A stretch of 64,000 bases of DNA from Deinococcus metallilatus (GCF_004758605.1 NZ_CP038512.1:2084501-2148500); one strand, 5' to 3'. Counted from the first letter of the stretch, positions 1-8,853 are shown. The notes: generated by a model from the letters alone, not told the origin. A program made the numbers and translations.

Positions 1-344
1 AGCAGCGCGGCCAGCCCCATGCCGATCAGGGCGCCCCACCACGGCGCCACCGGGCCGCCGAAAAAGGCCGGGACGCGCTCCGGCGTGGCCAGCAGCGTCA
101 GGGTATAGGCCCCGACCCCCACGAAAGCCGCGTGCCCCAGGCTGAGCTGCCCCGCCCAGCCGCCCAGAATGTTCCAGCTCATCGCGAAGCCCGCGAAGAT
201 CAGGGTGGCGACCCCGAAGTTCAGCGCCTTGCCAAAGACGAAGGGGTACAGCAGCATCACGGCCAGCAGCACCAGGCTCAGCCAGACGTTGCCGAAGGTG
301 AGGGCGCGGGGCCGGGCGGCGGGCAGCGGTGCGGCGGTCGTCAC
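1..344 (-). CDS. livM: Branched-chain amino acid ABC transporter permease LivM, 3' part outside window
   Basis: This is the start of an inner-membrane permease of the LivM family, which pairs with LivH to form the channel of a branched-chain amino acid (or related amide) importer. About 114 codons are visible and the rest lies beyond the left edge. The family signature is clear: a first hydrophobic helix, then 'NFGVATLIFAGFAMSWNILG' followed by 'GWAGQLSLGHAAFVGVGAY', which is the conserved LivM motif. I chose the GTG at 344 because a GGAAGGGAG ribosome site lies just upstream and the upstream ATG at 412 reads into a stop in its frame. It follows livH by 64 bases and is surely co-transcribed with it. 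Confidence 0.9.
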   Translation of the reverse strand, partial: MTTAAPLPAARPRALTFGNVWLSLVLLAVMLLYPFVFGKALNFGVATLIFAGFAMSWNILGGWAGQLSLGHAAFVGVGAYTLTLLATPERVPAFFGGPVAPWWGALIGMGLAAL

Positions 345-408
345 GCGGCTCCCTTCCCACTCGCGTCCGCCCGGAAAAAATGCGGGGAAAACGCCGATTT
401 TTTCGGAA

Positions 409-1296
409 TCATACGCGCTTCACCGTCCTCCCGAACAGCCCTTCCGGGCGCAGCAGCAGCACCAGCAGGAAGGCGATCAGGCCGTAGGCGTCCCGGTAGT
501 TGTTGCTGATGTAAAAGGCCCCCAGCGACTCGATCACGCCCAGCACCAGCCCGCCCACGACCGCGCCGGGCAGGTTGCCGAGGCCTCCCAGCACGGTCAC
601 GATAAAGGCCTTGGTGGTGTAGTTCTCGCCCACCGTCGGGAAGGCGTACAGCAGCGGCATCAGCAGCACGCCCGCGATGGCGGCAAAGGCCACGCCCAGC
701 CCGAAGACGATGGCCTGGATGTGCCCCGTCTTCACGCCCTGCAACTCGGCCCCCAGGGGATTTTGCGCGGTGGCGCGGATGGCGCGGCCCAGCTCGGTGC
801 GGTAGAGCAGCAGGTTCAGGCCCACGATGGCCGCCACCGTGCCCAGGCCCGCGATCAGCAGCGGGATGCTGACCTGTACCCCGCCGAGCTGAAAGGTGCT
901 GGTCGCGTAGGGCACGTTGATGCTCTGCGGCTGCGCCCCGAAGGTCAGCAGCAGCGTGTTGCTGATGATCAGCCCCAGGCCCAGCGTGGCGAGGATGCTG
1001 CCCTCGTTCAGCCGGTCCCCCAGCCGCGAGAGCACCAGGCGCTGGATCACGAAGCCCAGCGCGAAGCCAGCCGGTGCCGCCACCAGCAGGCTGAGATAGG
1101 GGTCGAGGTGAAAGGTGCGAAAGAGCGCCAGCGTGATGAACATGCCGATGGCCAGAAAGTCGCCGTGCGCGAAGTTGATGATGTTCATCACGCCGAAGAT
1201 CAGACTCAGGCCCGTGCCGATCAGGGCGTACAGCCCCCCGGTAAGGAGGCCCTGCACCAATGTTTGAAGGAGTGCCGTGACGGCGGCTTGATCCAT
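409..1296 (-). CDS. livH: Branched-chain amino acid ABC transporter permease LivH
   Basis: A 295-residue inner-membrane permease of the LivH family, the partner of LivM. It has the usual length and about eight hydrophobic segments. The N-terminal 'GLLTGGLYALIGTGLSLIFG' and 'NIINFAHGDFLAIGMF' motifs are diagnostic, and the C-terminal 'LLRPEGLFG' is typical. The ATG at 1296 has an AGGAG five bases upstream. It lies downstream of two solute-binding protein genes on the same strand and upstream of livM; the ATPase genes livG and livF are expected beyond the left edge. The true substrate cannot be told from the permease. Confidence 0.95.
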   Translation of the reverse strand: MDQAAVTALLQTLVQGLLTGGLYALIGTGLSLIFGVMNIINFAHGDFLAIGMFITLALFRTFHLDPYLSLLVAAPAGFALGFVIQRLVLSRLGDRLNEGSILATLGLGLIISNTLLLTFGAQPQSINVPYATSTFQLGGVQVSIPLLIAGLGTVAAIVGLNLLLYRTELGRAIRATAQNPLGAELQGVKTGHIQAIVFGLGVAFAAIAGVLLMPLLYAFPTVGENYTTKAFIVTVLGGLGNLPGAVVGGLVLGVIESLGAFYISNNYRDAYGLIAFLLVLLLRPEGLFGRTVKRV

Positions 1297-1308
1297 GAAG
1301 GCTCCTTT

Positions 1309-1375
1309 GGGAAGTGGTCAGTGGTGAGTGGGAAGTAGGTTGTCATTACCCTCCACTGACTACTCACCACTTCCC
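1309..1375. repeat. Imperfect inverted repeat between livH and the upstream binding-protein gene
   Basis: The 10-base arms GGGAAGTGGT (1309-1318) and ACCACTTCCC (1366-1375) are perfect complements. The sequence between them is built from related GTGGT/AGTGG words, so a long imperfect hairpin can form. It fills most of the gap between the stop of one gene and the start of livH. It may reduce or stabilise the operon mRNA at this point, but that is inference. Confidence 0.5.
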
Positions 1376-1377
1376 AC

Positions 1378-2607
1378 TTACTTTCTCGGAAAGACGATCT
1401 TGCCCCGTGCCGCCGTCGCCGGGCCGACCGTCACGAACTGGCCGTTCTGGACCTGCGTGATCAGGCCCACGACGCTGTTCTGGTTCTGGTAGCCGCCATA
1501 GGTGCGGAAGTTGACGGGGCCGAAGGCGGTGCTGAGGCGGGTCTGCATGAGGGCCGCGCGGACCTTTTCGGGGTCGGTGCCGCCCCGCTGGATGGCGTCG
1601 GCAGCGGCGAGCATGGCGGCGTAGCTCTGCGCGGCGTGCTGGGAGGGTTCCTCGCCGTTCAGCGCCTTTTTGAGGCGGGTGTAGAGGCTGCGCGCCCCGG
1701 GATACTGCACGTCGGGGTTCCAGACCATCGTGACGAGGTAGTTCTCGGCGGCGGTCCCCGCGCCTTTCAGGAAGTCGGGGAGGGCGAAACCGGTGGCGAT
1801 CCCGGCGATCACCTTGGGCGAGAGTCCCACCTCCTTCACCTGCTTGGTGAGCGCCACGGCGTCCTCCTCGTAGCTGGCGAGGATCACCACGTCGGGGTTC
1901 TGGCCCCGGTAGCGGTTCAGCAGGGGCCGGAAGTCGGTCAGGCCCTTGTCGTAGGTGTCCTGGGCGAGCACCGTAAAGCCCGCGCGGGGAAGCAGGCTGG
2001 CCGCGTCGTTCAGCACGCTCTTGCCGAAGGCGTCGTTGCTGGTGAGGATCACCGCCGTCTTCATGCCGCCCAGCTTCCTGAGCTGGTCAATCAGGCTGCG
2101 CGTGTAGACCGAGGACTGGTTGTTGACGCGGAAGGTGTAGGGGTTGCCGGGCTTGGTGATCGTCTCGTCGATGGCGGTCGCCACGATCAGCGGCACCTTG
2201 ACCCGCGCGAGGTACTGCGACAGGGGCTTGGTGATTCCGCTGGAATAGGCGCCGATCACCACCGGCACCTTCCGGTTCACCAGCCGCTCGGCGGCATTCA
2301 GGGCCTTGTTGGTGTCGCTGGCGTCGTCCTCCAGCAGCAGTTCGAGGCGGTTGCCGTTGACGCCGCCGCGCGCATTGATCTCGTCGAGCGCCACGCGGAA
2401 GCCCGCCTGCTGCATCCGCCCAAAGGTGGCGAAGCGGCCAGAGAGACTGGTGATGGCGCCCACCTGGATGGTGTCGGCCAGGGCCAGCGAGCCGGTCGCC
2501 AGCAACGCGAGGGCGGCGAGGGTGCGGCCACGCCGCGAACGGGACTGCCTGGGGCTGGACGGTGTGGATTTGGACGGTGTGAGGCTGGACGGTGTGAATC
2601 TGAACAT
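1378..2607 (-). CDS. ABC transporter substrate-binding protein, LivK type (first of a pair)
   Basis: A 409-residue periplasmic-binding protein of the leucine-binding (LivK/Peripla_BP_6) family. It should bind the solute outside the membrane and hand it to LivH/LivM. After an unusual positively charged leader and a hydrophobic core ('TLAALALLATGSLALA') the mature part begins with 'IQVGAITSLSGRFATFGRMQ', the family start. The ATG at 2607 has GGAGG upstream. The extreme N-terminus contains three 5-residue TPS-rich units encoded by a 15-bp tandem repeat (2555-2599), absent from its neighbour. The two adjacent binding proteins are clear paralogues and probably share one permease. Confidence 0.9.
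   Translation of the reverse strand: MFRFTPSSLTPSKSTPSSPRQSRSRRGRTLAALALLATGSLALADTIQVGAITSLSGRFATFGRMQQAGFRVALDEINARGGVNGNRLELLLEDDASDTNKALNAAERLVNRKVPVVIGAYSSGITKPLSQYLARVKVPLIVATAIDETITKPGNPYTFRVNNQSSVYTRSLIDQLRKLGGMKTAVILTSNDAFGKSVLNDAASLLPRAGFTVLAQDTYDKGLTDFRPLLNRYRGQNPDVVILASYEEDAVALTKQVKEVGLSPKVIAGIATGFALPDFLKGAGTAAENYLVTMVWNPDVQYPGARSLYTRLKKALNGEEPSQHAAQSYAAMLAAADAIQRGGTDPEKVRAALMQTRLSTAFGPVNFRTYGGYQNQNSVVGLITQVQNGQFVTVGPATAARGKIVFPRK
2555..2599. repeat. Three tandem 15-bp units inside the binding-protein leader
   Basis: On the plus strand, three 15-base units each contain GGACGGTGTG (starting 2555, 2570 and 2585). They are in frame with the gene on the minus strand and add TPS-containing pentapeptides before the signal-peptide core. 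Because 15 is a multiple of three, copy-number change would lengthen or shorten the leader without a frameshift. Confidence 0.75.
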
Positions 2608-2622
2608 GGGGCCTCCGGCGGC

Positions 2623-3783
2623 TCAACGCTCGAACTTGATGGGGCGGGGCACGACGCTCGCGGGGTAGACGGGCACGAAGGCCCCGTTCTGGACCTGCTG
2701 CGCGACCATGGTCAGCGGGTTCTGGTTGCGGAAGCCGCTGTAGTCCTTGAACTGGATCGGGCCGAAGGCGGTCTGCATGTTGAGGCTGCCCAGGGCTGCC
2801 TTCACCTTCTCCCGGTCGGTGCTGTCCGCGCGGCGGATCGCCTCGGCGGCGGCCAGCACGGCGGCGTAGGCCTGCGCGGCGTGGTAGCTGGGGTCCTGCC
2901 CGCCCAGCGCCTTTTTCAGCTCGACATTGAGTTTCTGGGTGCCGGGGTAGCGCAGTTGCGGAATCCAGGCGGTGGCCGTCACGACGTTCTCGGCGGCCGT
3001 TCCCGCATCCTTCACGAAGTCGGGCAGCGCGAAGCCCGCCGCGCCCCCCGCGAACAGGCGGGGCTTCACGCCCACCTCGCGCGCCTGGCGCATCAGGGCC
3101 ACGCTGTCTTCGGCATAGGACACCATCAGGATGCCGTCGGGGTTCTTGGCCTTGATGCGGTTCAGGACAGGGCGGAAGTCGGTCAGGCCCTTGTCGTAGC
3201 GCTGGTCCTCGACCACGGCGATGCCGTACTCCTTGGCGATGTCCTGCGCGGCGTCCGCGACGCTCTTCTCGAAGGCGCCCGTTCCCGCGATGATCGCCAT
3301 GTTCTTGAACTTGTTGGCGCGGAAGATGTTGAGGATCGCGCGGGCGTACTCGGTGGCGGGCTGGTTCAGGCGGAAGATGTAGTCGTTGCCGGGCTTGGTG
3401 ATGTCGTCGCCGCTGGAGCTGAAGACCAGTGCCGGGACCTTCTGGCGGGCGAGGTACTGCGCCTGCGCCTTCACCAGACTCGACGAGTATTCGTTCAGCA
3501 CCAGCGGCACGCCCGCGTTCACCAGGCGCTCGGCGGCGGCCAGGCCCTTGTTCACGTCGCTGGCGTTGTCCTCGATGACCAGCTCGATTTTGCGCCCGAG
3601 GACGCCGCCCTTGCGGTTCACCTCGTCCACGCCGACCTTGAACCCGGCGAGCTGCATCTTGCCGAACTCGGCAAAGCGGCCGGTGACGGAGGTGATCGCG
3701 CCGATCTTGATGGTGCCCTGCGCGTGCGCGGCGGACAGGGCGGAGAGAGCGAGGGCGAGGCCGAGGGTCAGGGTCTTACGCAT
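2623..3783 (-). CDS. ABC transporter substrate-binding protein, LivK type (second of the pair)
   Basis: A 386-residue secreted binding protein of the LivK family. A clean signal peptide ('LTLGLALALSALSAAHAQG') leads into 'IKIGAITSVTGRFAEFGKMQ', nearly the same mature start as its downstream neighbour. Further shared blocks include 'YDKGLTDFRPVLNRIKAKNP' and the 'AGFALPDF' and 'AAENVVTATAWIP' regions. AGGAG lies five bases before the ATG. The pair looks like a tandem duplication that has diverged, which would widen the solute range of a single permease. It is 18 bases downstream of the GntR-type regulator gene on the same strand. Confidence 0.92.
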   Translation of the reverse strand: MRKTLTLGLALALSALSAAHAQGTIKIGAITSVTGRFAEFGKMQLAGFKVGVDEVNRKGGVLGRKIELVIEDNASDVNKGLAAAERLVNAGVPLVLNEYSSSLVKAQAQYLARQKVPALVFSSSGDDITKPGNDYIFRLNQPATEYARAILNIFRANKFKNMAIIAGTGAFEKSVADAAQDIAKEYGIAVVEDQRYDKGLTDFRPVLNRIKAKNPDGILMVSYAEDSVALMRQAREVGVKPRLFAGGAAGFALPDFVKDAGTAAENVVTATAWIPQLRYPGTQKLNVELKKALGGQDPSYHAAQAYAAVLAAAEAIRRADSTDREKVKAALGSLNMQTAFGPIQFKDYSGFRNQNPLTMVAQQVQNGAFVPVYPASVVPRPIKFER

Positions 3784-3800
3784 GGGTTCTCCTTGGGGAA

Positions 3801-4454
3801 TCAGGGCCTGGTTGGTTGGGCACGGACGGCCTGCGCGACGCGGGTCAGGTGGGCGCGCATGGCGGCCTCGGCGGCGGGGCCGTCCCGTTGCCGCAGGGCG
3901 CGCTCGATGGTGCGGTGTTCCTCGTGGCTGCGGCGCAGGTGCGCGGGAGTATTGAGCAGCAGCGGCCCCGCCAGACGCATCTCCCGCGCGAGCAGTTCGG
4001 CGTGCCGGGCCAGCCGGGCGTTCCCGCAGGTCTGGACGATGATCTGGTGAAACCGGGCGTCCAGCTCGCGGAACCGGCCCGCCTCTCCCAGCGCCGCCGC
4101 CCCCTGCGCGTCCAGCACGCCCCGGAGGGCGGCGAGGTCGGGGGCGGTCATCCGCCCGGCGGCCAGGCCCGCGGCCAGGCTTTCCAGGGCCGCGCGCAGT
4201 TCGTACAGCTCCAGCAGGTCACCCAGGTCCAGCCGCGCCACTTCCGCGCCCCGGCGGGAATGCTCGACCGCCAGGCCTTCCCCCACCAGCAGCAGCACGG
4301 CCTCGCGCACGGGCGAGCGGCTGACCTGGAGATGGCGGGCGAGTTCCGGCACACTCAGGCGGGTCCCCGGTGCCAGCTCCCCGGCCAGGATGGCCGCGCG
4401 CAGCCGTTCCCGCACCACGTCGACGACGCGGTCACTGGCGACAGGTTGAAGCAC
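3801..4454 (-). CDS. GntR family transcriptional regulator, FadR/FCD type
   Basis: A 217-residue DNA-binding regulator. The first 75 residues form a GntR winged helix ('LRAAILAGELAPGTRLSVPE', then 'LARHLQVSRSPVREAVLLL'). The rest is an all-helical FCD ligand domain, with 'ELDARFHQIIVQTCGN' and 'SHEEHRTIERALRQRD' carrying the metal/ligand histidines. I placed the start at the GTG (4454), ten bases after GGAGG; a TTG at 4460 is an alternative. Longer upstream reading frames have no homology. As first gene of the transporter operon it is the likely local regulator, sensing a small carboxylate, though the ligand is unknown. Confidence 0.88.
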   Translation of the reverse strand: MLQPVASDRVVDVVRERLRAAILAGELAPGTRLSVPELARHLQVSRSPVREAVLLLVGEGLAVEHSRRGAEVARLDLGDLLELYELRAALESLAAGLAAGRMTAPDLAALRGVLDAQGAAALGEAGRFRELDARFHQIIVQTCGNARLARHAELLAREMRLAGPLLLNTPAHLRRSHEEHRTIERALRQRDGPAAEAAMRAHLTRVAQAVRAQPTRP

Positions 4455-4614
4455 GGCCAACCAACCTCCCTTCCGGCGAGGCGTGAGGCCCCCGGCGATA
4501 ACTCTGATGTGAAACACGGTGAGTGTTACATGTAAGAGTGCTGAATTCAAGCGGGAGTCAGGCCCACGCGGGAGAGCTGCGGGGCTGTCGCGGGTGCAGG
4601 AGTTCTCTGGAACG
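4455..4614 (-). promoter_or_regulatory. Regulatory gap before the GntR-led transporter operon
   Basis: This 160-base gap precedes the regulator gene. It holds a perfect 10-bp palindrome TTACATGTAA at 4526-4535, a plausible half-site pair for a GntR dimer. No strong -35/-10 pair was found around it. The gene upstream (MFS) is on the same strand, so this gap must carry either a terminator or a promoter. The operator assignment is inference. Confidence 0.35.
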
Positions 4615-5796
4615 TTACGCTTCTGCCCGCTTTTCCCAGGCGAAGGCGGCGATGGCGGCGGCCAAGGCGAGGGTCGCGAGCACCGAGGCGACGACGGCTG
4701 GCCAGCCGGACGCGGCATACGCCAGACCGACCAGAACCGCGCCGAGGGCACCCCCCGCGTAGTACGCGAGGTTGTACAGGCCGGACGCGAGCGAGCGCCC
4801 AGACCTGACGCTCGCCGCGACGTACCCGGTGGTGGTGGCCTGAGCGATAAAAATGCCGCTCGAACCGACCGCCAGGCCCAGGATGATCAGCGGCAGCGGC
4901 GCGGCGAGCGTGGCCGCGAAGCCCAGCGCGGACAGCGCCAGTGCCCCCAGCAGCACGCGCCGGTACCCGAAGCGGGCGACCAGGCGCCCGGAGGGTGGGG
5001 TGACGATCACGCCCAGCAGGTACACGGTGAACACCGCCCCGAGGGCCGCGGAGGTGAGCCGGTAGGGGGCGGCCGCCAAGTGGTAGTTCACATACGTGAA
5101 GGCGGCCACCAGCGCAAACAGCAGGGCGAACCCCACCGCGCAGGCGGCCAGCAGGGCCGGATTCCGCAGGTGGCCGGTCAGGGTGGGCAGGGCCTGCACG
5201 GCGCTCTGGGGAACAAAGTTCTTCGCACGCGGGAGAACCACCCAGGCCACCAGCGCGATCAGGACGTTGGATACGGCAATCACATGGAACGCCTCACGCC
5301 AGCCGTACGCCTGGGCGACCAGGCCGCTGATGAACCGTCCGCCGAACCCCCCGACGACCGTGCCGGTGATGTACAGCGCGAGCGCCGCCGGAACGCGGGG
5401 GGCGGGGAGTTCCTCCGCCACGTACGCCGTCGTGACGACCATCACCCCGGGAATCAGAAGGCCCTGCATGAAGCGCCAGAGGATCAGGTGCCCCAGGGAG
5501 TCGGTGCGGGCGATCAGCAGGCACGGCAAGGCGAGCAACAGCAGGGCGCCCACCATCAGGCGTTTGCGCCCGGTGGCGTCCGCCAGGAGGCCCACCAGCG
5601 GGGCACAGAGGGCCATAGCGAGGGTGGTGGCGCTGACCGTGACGGACGTGACAACGCTCGATGCGGCGAATTCCCGCGAAAGCTCGGGCAGCAGGGCCTG
5701 GGTGGTGTAGACATTCAGAAACGCGCCACACCCCACGAGGGCAAGGACGGGCAGAAACGCGCGGGAAGCTGTGGAGGACTCTGGAGGATTCGCCAC
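4615..5796 (-). CDS. MFS transporter, YnfM-like drug/solute exporter
   Basis: A 393-residue major facilitator with about 12 hydrophobic segments. The N-terminal 'FLNVYTTQALLPELSREF' and the loop 2-3 motif 'GLLADATGRKRLMVGAL' match the YnfM/arabinose-efflux-like subgroup (DHA1-type exporters). I start at the GTG (5796); upstream in-frame sequence up to 6093 is proline/arginine-rich with no family match, so the longer frame is not believed. It stands alone on the minus strand, separated from the PhzF-like gene by a long divergent gap. The substrate cannot be inferred. Confidence 0.85.
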   Translation of the reverse strand: MANPPESSTASRAFLPVLALVGCGAFLNVYTTQALLPELSREFAASSVVTSVTVSATTLAMALCAPLVGLLADATGRKRLMVGALLLLALPCLLIARTDSLGHLILWRFMQGLLIPGVMVVTTAYVAEELPAPRVPAALALYITGTVVGGFGGRFISGLVAQAYGWREAFHVIAVSNVLIALVAWVVLPRAKNFVPQSAVQALPTLTGHLRNPALLAACAVGFALLFALVAAFTYVNYHLAAAPYRLTSAALGAVFTVYLLGVIVTPPSGRLVARFGYRRVLLGALALSALGFAATLAAPLPLIILGLAVGSSGIFIAQATTTGYVAASVRSGRSLASGLYNLAYYAGGALGAVLVGLAYAASGWPAVVASVLATLALAAAIAAFAWEKRAEA

Positions 5797-6345
5797 GCGC
5801 CCATCATGCGGCGTGCAGGGTGACCCGTGAGGGGCTGGCCCACCCGTCCACTGTGATGGACGTCCTCCAGCAACGTCCGCACCCCTCCGCCTGAGGCGAG
5901 GAGCTGTCCCACGTTCCCTTCCGGGTAGGGTTGGCGCCTGTCCCAGACGCGGCCCTTGTCCTGGCGCGGCCTCACATTCTGAAAGGGATCGTCCCGGGGT
6001 GCCCTCGCCCAACGCGGGGCCGCGTAGAGCGTCCGGGCCCCCGCGAGCAGCCGTATCGACGTCTTCAATACAGGCCTGTCGGCAGTTCAGCACCTGGCGT
6101 TGTGTCCGCTGGCGTCCCGGGCGACACTGCTGTATGACCGCTCCTTCGACATTGTGCGCCTGCGTTCAACCACCGTCCGATGACCGCCCCTCTGGCCAGG
6201 GAAGCGCACGGCAGGCGCGAGCGGTGAGTTCCATCGGCCTGTCCCAGGTACCCCCGGGGCTGCATGATTCATGGGGCGCCCAGGGGCACTCTGGCACGCC
6301 GGTTTCACCCCGGATTCGGGCTGCACGCCCGTCCCTGGGCGCACC
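5797..6345. other. Divergent intergenic gap (549 bp), no gene seen
   Basis: The space between the MFS gene (leftward) and the PhzF-like gene (rightward) has open frames in several phases but none with a ribosome site or a recognisable family. A short palindrome CGCCTGAGGCG lies near 5888-5898. Promoters for both flanking genes should be here, yet I could not assign convincing boxes. It may contain decayed coding sequence. Confidence 0.4.
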
Positions 6346-7197
6346 GTGAACGCGCGCCGCTTCACGCAACTGGACGTCTTCGGCTCGGCCCCCTGCACCG
6401 GAAACCCCCTGGCCACCGTCATCGATGGTGCGGGGCTGACCACGGCCGCCATGCAGCGGTTCGCCCGGTGGACCAATCTCAGCGAGACGACGTTTCTGCT
6501 GCCTGCGACGACGGAAGCGGCCGATTATCGCGTGCGTATTTTCACGCCTGTGCGTGAGCTGCCGTTCGCGGGGCACCCCACGCTGGGTTCCTGTCAGGCC
6601 TGGTTGGAAGCGGGTGGACAGCCGAGGGCCGAAGGAATGGTCGTGCAGGAATGCCAAGCGGGCCTCATCGAAATCAGGCGGGGGCCAGGGGACGGACGCC
6701 TGGCTTTCGCGGCCCCGCCCCGTCGACGCACCGGTCCGCTGGACGCGCCGCTCCTGAACGACATCGTCAGGGTCCTGCGAATCCCGGCCACCGACGTGGT
6801 CGCGCATCAATGGGTGGACAACGGGCCCGGGTGGGTTGCCGTGATGCTGCGTTCCGCCGCTCAGGTGAAGGCCTTGAACCCTGACTTCAGCCAGATGAAC
6901 GACCTGGAACTCGGCGTGATCGCTCCCTATCCGGCGGGAAGCGAGGCGCAATTCGAGGTTCGGGCGTTCATTTCGCAGGGAACGGCCGTTCCGTATGAGG
7001 ACCCGGTGACCGGGAGCCTGAATGCCAGCCTCGCCCAGTGGCTCATGGAGGCCGAACTGGCACCCGCCCGATATGTCGCTTCTCAGGGGACGGCGTTGGG
7101 GCGCCAGGGCCGGGTCTACCTGGAACGCGACTCGCACGGAGGCGTCTGGGTAGGTGGTCACACGTTCACCGCAATCCACGGAACCGTTTACCTGTGA
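6346..7197 (+). CDS. PhzF family isomerase/epimerase-like protein
   Basis: A 283-residue member of the PhzF family, whose known members include phenazine biosynthesis isomerase and proteins fused or related to diaminopimelate epimerase. Family marks are 'FTQLDVFGSAPCTGNPLATV' at the N-terminus, 'RIFTPVRELPFAGHPTLGS' (the conserved F-GHPT block) and 'EDPVTGSLNASLAQWLME' near the end. In PhzF a glutamate in the N-terminal half acts as general base; here 'NLSETTFLLP' carries the expected Glu. I chose the GTG at 6346 because similarity begins there; earlier in-frame sequence is unrelated. No phenazine genes are nearby, so this is likely a housekeeping-type paralogue of unknown substrate. Confidence 0.85.
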   Translation: MNARRFTQLDVFGSAPCTGNPLATVIDGAGLTTAAMQRFARWTNLSETTFLLPATTEAADYRVRIFTPVRELPFAGHPTLGSCQAWLEAGGQPRAEGMVVQECQAGLIEIRRGPGDGRLAFAAPPRRRTGPLDAPLLNDIVRVLRIPATDVVAHQWVDNGPGWVAVMLRSAAQVKALNPDFSQMNDLELGVIAPYPAGSEAQFEVRAFISQGTAVPYEDPVTGSLNASLAQWLMEAELAPARYVASQGTALGRQGRVYLERDSHGGVWVGGHTFTAIHGTVYL

Positions 7198-7303
7198 CGG
7201 CCAGCAGATCCGCCGTCGACGTGACAGGTCACGCTGGCGCTGTATCCCTGGCGTCGCCCAGGAACAGGTCGGCCGTTCCTGGATGACGGCGTGCTCGCGT
7301 CCA

Positions 7304-8131
7304 TCAGGCGGGGTCGAGAGCGTTCCACTTCTGAGCCGGTAAAAGCGAATTGAGAAAGCGCCTGACGATGGCAGAGAAGCGTTCCGGCTGATCAATGTGA
7401 AGCGCGTGACCAGCTTCAGGGACTTGTTCAACCTGAAGGCGAGGATTAAGACCTTGCAATTCTTCTGCCACAGTGGCGGAAATGACGCCTTTTTCAGCGA
7501 CGACGAGCAAGGTGGGCAACTGGATGTCCCGCACCAGAGGTCTGAAGTCCGGGTTCGGTGGCGTTAGCACATCGAACGCACTCATGCGGGTTTGCAGGCG
7601 TGCCCGGGAGAAGAGTTCAAGGGTTTCCTCTGCCCGCTTGGGATGCCTGCGGCGTGCGTCCGCCACAACGTACTCAAATGTCTTTTTGAGTATTTGCCGA
7701 TGCTGATCCGCCACATCACTGTCACGCACTTCTCGCTGAACCGCCGAGCTTAGAAAAGAGGGATCAGCCAGGATCAAGCCCCGCAGGAGGCCTGGCTGAC
7801 GCTGAGCCACCAGCCCCGCCGTCATCCCTCCCATGGAATGTCCGAGGAGCACTGGCGGGGACAACCCTAGGACTTTGATCAGGCCGGAAAGGTCATTGGC
7901 ATGGTCTTCATAACGGTATCCATAGGCAGGCGCACTCGACTCGCCATGTCCCCGGGCATCCGGCATGATGACGTCATAATCGGTGGCCAGGGTGCGCGCC
8001 AAGCCCGTCCAGCACAGCCCGTTTGTCATTAAGCCGTGCAGGAGGATCAAGGGCGGTTTGTTGCCCCCGGTTCTGGTGTAGTGAATGTTAATTCCATTGG
8101 TTTCGCAGACTGCGGAATGCCAATTGTTCAT
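7304..8131 (-). CDS. Alpha/beta hydrolase
   Basis: A 275-residue cytoplasmic alpha/beta-fold hydrolase. 'PLILLHGLMTNGLCW' gives the oxyanion HG motif, 'VLLGHSMGGMTAGL' the nucleophile elbow (Ser of GHSMGG), and 'VPEAGHALHIDQPERF' the catalytic His. The acid is probably Asp in the segment after strand 6. The ATG at 8131 follows AGGAGACAG, a good ribosome site; longer frames upstream have none. Substrate unknown: esterases, haloperoxidase-like and C-C hydrolases share this architecture. Its base composition is slightly less GC-rich than the neighbours, which fits an accessory gene. Confidence 0.87.
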   Translation of the reverse strand: MNNWHSAVCETNGINIHYTRTGGNKPPLILLHGLMTNGLCWTGLARTLATDYDVIMPDARGHGESSAPAYGYRYEDHANDLSGLIKVLGLSPPVLLGHSMGGMTAGLVAQRQPGLLRGLILADPSFLSSAVQREVRDSDVADQHRQILKKTFEYVVADARRRHPKRAEETLELFSRARLQTRMSAFDVLTPPNPDFRPLVRDIQLPTLLVVAEKGVISATVAEELQGLNPRLQVEQVPEAGHALHIDQPERFSAIVRRFLNSLLPAQKWNALDPA

Positions 8132-8307
8132 CTGTCTCCTGCTTCTGACGTGATTCACTTGTCTCCCCATTAGGCCAGGCTGGGGCTGAGCGCAAGGGAC
8201 AAAGGCGGCAGTGGTGTGAATCGTCACTCATGCTCAGCCTGGGTTACACGTTCCAGGGTCCGACAGCGTGGTTGAGGCTGGCCCATGGCCCCCGCTTTAC
8301 ATCCGGA

Positions 8308-8853
8308 TCAACCGTGCGTCTCGGGCACATAGGTCAACAGCAGGACCCCTGAGCCCAGGTCCCTGGTGGACGCCAGCTTCATCGGCAGTCGGTCACCGCC
8401 GGAGAAGAGGCGTTTGCCGCTCCCGAGGACGAGGGGGTAGACCATCAGGCGGAGCTCGTCCACGAGGCCGTGGCGCAGCAGCGTCTGGACGAAGGTGCCG
8501 CTGCCGTACACGAGGAGGTACGGGCCGTCCCCTTCTTTCAGCGTCCTGACTGCCTCGACGACGTCTCCTTCGAGGGCGGTGGCATTCCAGGAGAGGTCCT
8601 TGAGCGTGGTGGTGGCCACGAACTTCGGCAGGCTGTTCATCCGCTCACCGAATGCCCCGGTTTCGGTGGCGTTCGGCCAGTACTGGGCGAAGCCCTCGTA
8701 GGTCACGCGGCCCAGCAGGAGGCCGCCACTCTTGAAGAGCTCCTCGCGCTTGAACTGGCCGATCTCCGGGCTCTCGTAGCCCCGCTGCCACGGGGTGGAA
8801 TCCTCGTACACCCCGTCGAGGGTCAGGAACTCGGTCACGATCACTTTGCGCAT
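8308..8853 (-). CDS. Dihydrofolate reductase family protein (RibD C-terminal type)
   Basis: A 181-residue protein of the DHFR-like RibD_C family, similar in layout to YyaP/YwjB. It starts 'KVIVTEFLTLDGVYEDS' with the typical 'GGLLLGRVTYEGFAQYWP' block, then 'LLVYGSGTFVQTLLRHGLVD' and 'VYPLVLGSGKRLF', all canonical NADPH-binding fold positions. AGGAG lies five bases before the ATG. These proteins are presumed reductases but most have no known substrate, and true DHFR activity is unlikely. It is a single gene on the minus strand. Confidence 0.9.
   Translation of the reverse strand: MRKVIVTEFLTLDGVYEDSTPWQRGYESPEIGQFKREELFKSGGLLLGRVTYEGFAQYWPNATETGAFGERMNSLPKFVATTTLKDLSWNATALEGDVVEAVRTLKEGDGPYLLVYGSGTFVQTLLRHGLVDELRLMVYPLVLGSGKRLFSGGDRLPMKLASTRDLGSGVLLLTYVPETHG

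Noticed and set aside
1636..4050. Plus-strand open frame of over 800 codons
   Set aside because: It is antisense to two clear binding-protein genes and the regulator, has no family match or ribosome site, and is a product of high GC. The same holds for the plus-strand frames at 14504-17008 and 34392-37226.
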